From positions 1-14,211 of the forward strand of contig SLHT01000006.1 of NCBI GenBank assembly GCA_007136055.1: 14,211 nucleotides of DNA, written 5' to 3'. Source of the DNA: Syntrophomonadaceae bacterium (lineage in GTDB: Bacteria > Bacillota > Dethiobacteria > DTU022). The notes beneath the pieces were generated by a model. That model was not told the DNA's origin. It saw nothing but the letters and a program-made list of their open reading frames with translations, and made no database searches. The position numbers were made by a program, and so were the translations under genes. This document shows positions 13,091 to 14,211 of this stretch, piece by piece; within the stretch, counting starts at the first letter, position 1, and the number at the start of each line of letters is the position of its first letter.

Positions 13091-13130
13091 ACCAGGGACT
13101 CTGTCGCTGATACGGTGCAGAGTCCCTGGT
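13091..13130. repeat. Perfect 13-bp inverted repeat hairpin
   Basis: ACCAGGGACTCTG (13091-13103) and CAGAGTCCCTGGT (13118-13130) are perfectly complementary around a 14-base loop. It lies downstream of the coiled-coil gene's stop (minus strand) and beyond the DHH terminator. On the minus strand it is followed by TATTG, on the plus strand by TTTGC, so neither side has the T run of a classical terminator. It probably acts as a transcript-end or RNA-stability structure for the minus-strand gene. Confidence 0.7.
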
Positions 13131-13155
13131 TTGCAAAACTTATGGGGATATACTA

Positions 13156-13431
13156 TTACGAAAGGATATCCCTTAATTGTGCTTTTAACTCATTTGTTTC
13201 TTTTTCTACTTCTTTTTTTGCATCTTGCCATTTATCTTCACTGGCTTCTTTTAAAACCTCTAACTTCTTGGCTGACTGCTTCATTTTTTGCTCCAGTTGA
13301 TTAATCTTTTCCTGGTAAGATATCTTTGCATCCGCACTCTTGCTTTTCGCCTGTGCTTTTAATTTGTCTATTTCCGCTCGCCATTCTTTTAACCGCGCCT
13401 CCAACTTATCTTGATAAGCTTTTTTATCCAT
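13156..13431 (-). CDS. Coiled-coil protein, sll1863-family stress type
   Basis: This protein has 91 residues, about half of them Lys, Glu, Asp, Gln or Arg, and heptad spacing along nearly the whole length: MDKKAYQDKLEARLKEWRAEIDK, then QAKSKSADAKISYQEKINQLEQK, then an ASEDKWQDAKKEVEKE segment. The single tryptophans in KEWRAEID and DKWQDAKKE sit where the sll1863-type coiled-coil stress proteins have them. It should be a cytoplasmic helical dimer. There is no signal peptide, membrane helix or catalytic motif, and the biochemical role of the family is not established. Expression looks strong: AGGAGGTGATC precedes the ATG by a few bases, and a near-consensus sigma-A promoter lies just upstream. 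It is a single gene, convergent with the DHH gene and divergent from the right-hand spacer. Confidence 0.8.
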   Translation of the reverse strand: MDKKAYQDKLEARLKEWRAEIDKLKAQAKSKSADAKISYQEKINQLEQKMKQSAKKLEVLKEASEDKWQDAKKEVEKETNELKAQLRDILS

Positions 13432-13455
13432 GATCGATCACCTCCTAATAGTTAT

Positions 13456-13484
13456 ATTATACCAAATTGTCTGCTTGATTTCAA
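13456..13484 (-). promoter_or_regulatory. Near-consensus sigma-A promoter of the coiled-coil gene
   Basis: On the minus strand TTGAAA (13484-13479) and TATAAT (13461-13456) are separated by exactly 17 bases, with TG one base before the -10 (TGGTATAAT). Transcription would start near 13449, immediately before the AGGAGGTGATC ribosome binding site. This is the strongest promoter in the window. Confidence 0.88.
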
Positions 13485-13821
13485 CAAAAAGTAAATTAAG
13501 TTATTATTTCTAATATATCTAAAAATAAGCAGCTTCTATTATTATACAGTGGACATTTAACCGAAAATTTGGTCAGCATTAATATTGTCAGCTGCTGAGG
13601 AATGTTGATGATTAAGAAATCAAGTATCAAGGAATATCAAGAAAATGGGAGGTGTGAAAATATTTATATCCATGGAAATTCTAAATAATAAAGATATTGT
13701 CATTTTTTGCTGACGATTGCAGCAGAGTACTTGAAACAGGGATTGTGCGGCATTTGTAGAAAACATGTATATAAGTGAGCTTTATATTGCAGGCACCGGT
13801 ATTGAAGAGGCTTAAATAAGC
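13485..13821. other. AT-rich spacer without a convincing gene
   Basis: Only fragments are seen. A GGGAGG site at 13647-13652 stands before a GTG at 13654 (one base away, too close) that opens 19 codons ending at 13713; removing one T from the T6 run at 13703-13708 would extend it by a protein-like VIFADDCSRVLETGIVRHL. From ATG 13765 a 16-codon frame ends in TAA, and the same frame reopens at 13822. This may be heavily decayed coding sequence. The 13-base string GCTTGATTTCAAC at 13473-13485 recurs at 14142-14154. Confidence 0.35.
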
Positions 13822-13974
13822 ATGGCAACTGAAGCAGGGTCGGTTATTTATCGTTTGCTGTCGGCTATGATGTTACTGTTTGCACTTGCTTCCAACTGCC
13901 CGGGATCAGCCTTGCGAATCAGTAAAGCAGTAGCTTATAATGAGAGGAAAGTTTTTGGTTTGATAGAGCAGTGA
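13822..13974 (+). CDS. Possible 50-residue protein with a hydrophobic segment
   Basis: An ATG at 13822 opens 50 codons with a hydrophobic stretch at about 9-25 (VIYRLLSAMMLLFALAS), like a signal peptide or single membrane helix, then a polar tail. Only a weak GAAGAGG stands about 11 bases upstream. It ends just before the AAAGGAGG site of the next tiny ORF, so the two could be cotranscribed. I recognise no family and cannot exclude chance. Confidence 0.25.
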   Translation: MATEAGSVIYRLLSAMMLLFALASNCPGSALRISKAVAYNERKVFGLIEQ

Positions 13975-13993
13975 TCTAAAGGAGGTTTTTAAA

Positions 13994-14107
13994 GTGAAAG
14001 AGAAAATAGAGCCTTGGTACAGGCGGGTCTCACCTTGAATGATAATGTATATACTGCTGGCAGCAGTATATGGGATCTATAGTCTGGTTAATTATTTGAT
14101 TCAGTAA
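13994..14107 (+). pseudogene. Tiny single-helix membrane protein interrupted by TGA
   Basis: A perfect AAAGGAGG site (ending 13985) stands eight bases before a GTG at 13994. The frame reads MKEKIEPWYRRVSP, then TGA at 14036-14038, and continues in the same frame with MIMYILLAAVYGIYSLVNYLIQ to TAA at 14105-14107. With Trp for TGA this is a 37-residue protein: a basic cytoplasmic N-terminus followed by one membrane helix, a normal layout for a small membrane protein. TGA differs from TGG by one base. Alternatives are a recent nonsense mutation, readthrough, or reinitiation at the ATG immediately after TGA, which would give a bare 22-residue membrane peptide. The function is unknown. Confidence 0.55.
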
Positions 14108-14198
14108 ACATATGAGCAACTATTATTAATAAGCAATTTTAGCTTGATTTCAACGGAAATTTTGATCAAAACAGTGGTTCCGGAAGGGAGAAGATGAT

Positions 14199-14211
14199 AT
14201 GGGCAGTAAAG
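14199..14211 (+). CDS. 5' end of an unidentified gene (partial)
   Basis: The window ends four codons into a gene reading MGSK. AAGGGAG at 14184-14190 is eight bases before the ATG at 14199, which is why this start is preferred over the ATG at 14194, only three bases from the site and in another frame. No family can be assigned from so little sequence. Confidence 0.5.

Larger units (their letters stand above)
12871..13155. other. Intergenic region between convergent genes
   Basis: This lies between the DHH terminator and the coiled-coil gene's stop. It has a strong inverted repeat at 13091-13130 and open frames on both strands without good starts. The minus frame 13074-12874 (66 residues, very basic, with an alanine-rich stretch) is listed separately as doubtful; the long plus frame across 12839-13300 overlaps a real minus-strand gene and is a shadow. 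Confidence 0.4.

Noticed and set aside
12839..13300. 153-residue plus-strand frame
   Set aside because: It crosses the DHH terminator, the 13-bp hairpin and the coiled-coil gene, and has no ribosome binding site.
13654..13713. 19-codon frame after a GGGAGG site
   Set aside because: The start is only one base from the site and the frame ends at once; extension needs an assumed T deletion without support from a known family.
13473..14154. 13-base repeat GCTTGATTTCAAC as a mobile-element end
   Set aside because: The first copy is the -35 region of the coiled-coil gene's promoter, the second has no matching inverted partner or transposase, and the string is AT-rich enough to recur by chance.

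Overview
The window looks like a chromosome segment from a Bacillota bacterium, probably of the class Clostridia. Strong AGGAGG-type ribosome binding sites occur at most genes. There are GTG and TTG starts, sigma-A-like promoters, moderate GC in genes against AT-rich spacers, and a set of families common in that group: a DUF2680-like secreted protein beside a two-component pair, and many PAS, GGDEF and HD-GYP proteins. No rRNA, tRNA or CRISPR array was seen. The lineage is an inference from style and families, not from a marker gene.

Layout. Bases 1-2400 hold the first codons of a minus-strand gene, a decayed ABC-2 permease remnant (412-711), a roadblock/LC7-like protein (1202-1576) closed by an elaborate terminator, and a secreted DUF2680-like protein (1949-2266) closed by a clean terminator. 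Bases 2440-4588 are an overlapping OmpR-type response regulator and a membrane histidine kinase. Bases 4589-5376 are mobile-element debris ending in a serine recombinase that has lost its catalytic N-terminal half. Bases 5462-8567 were once a single 1035-residue PAS-PAS-PAS-PAS-GAF-GGDEF-HD-GYP protein; in this sequence it is cut into four reading frames by one in-frame TAA and two single-base losses in A runs.

Facing it on the minus strand (11270 down to 8677) is a second signalling operon: a single-domain response regulator with a TTG start, a REC-GAF-HD-GYP protein, the C-terminal ATPase part of a histidine kinase that has lost its phospho-accepting histidine, and a 25-residue stub of another response regulator. 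Bases 11718-12812 encode a DHH-family phosphoesterase with an extended -10 promoter. On the minus strand 13431-13156 is a coiled-coil protein of the sll1863 stress type with a near-consensus promoter. The right end has AT-rich spacer, a tiny membrane-protein ORF interrupted by TGA, and the first codons of another gene.

How it fits together. The centre is a convergent pair of c-di-GMP loci: one protein able in principle to make and break the molecule, facing an operon whose response regulators and HD-GYP phosphodiesterase would break it under phosphorelay control. Both show decay (nonsense codon, frameshifts, kinase truncation, regulator stub), as do the ABC permease and the recombinase. Either this is a region losing its signalling genes or part of the damage is homopolymer error in the assembly; the two frameshifts in A runs are where these explanations differ most. 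I did not find a convincing new defence or biosynthetic system here.
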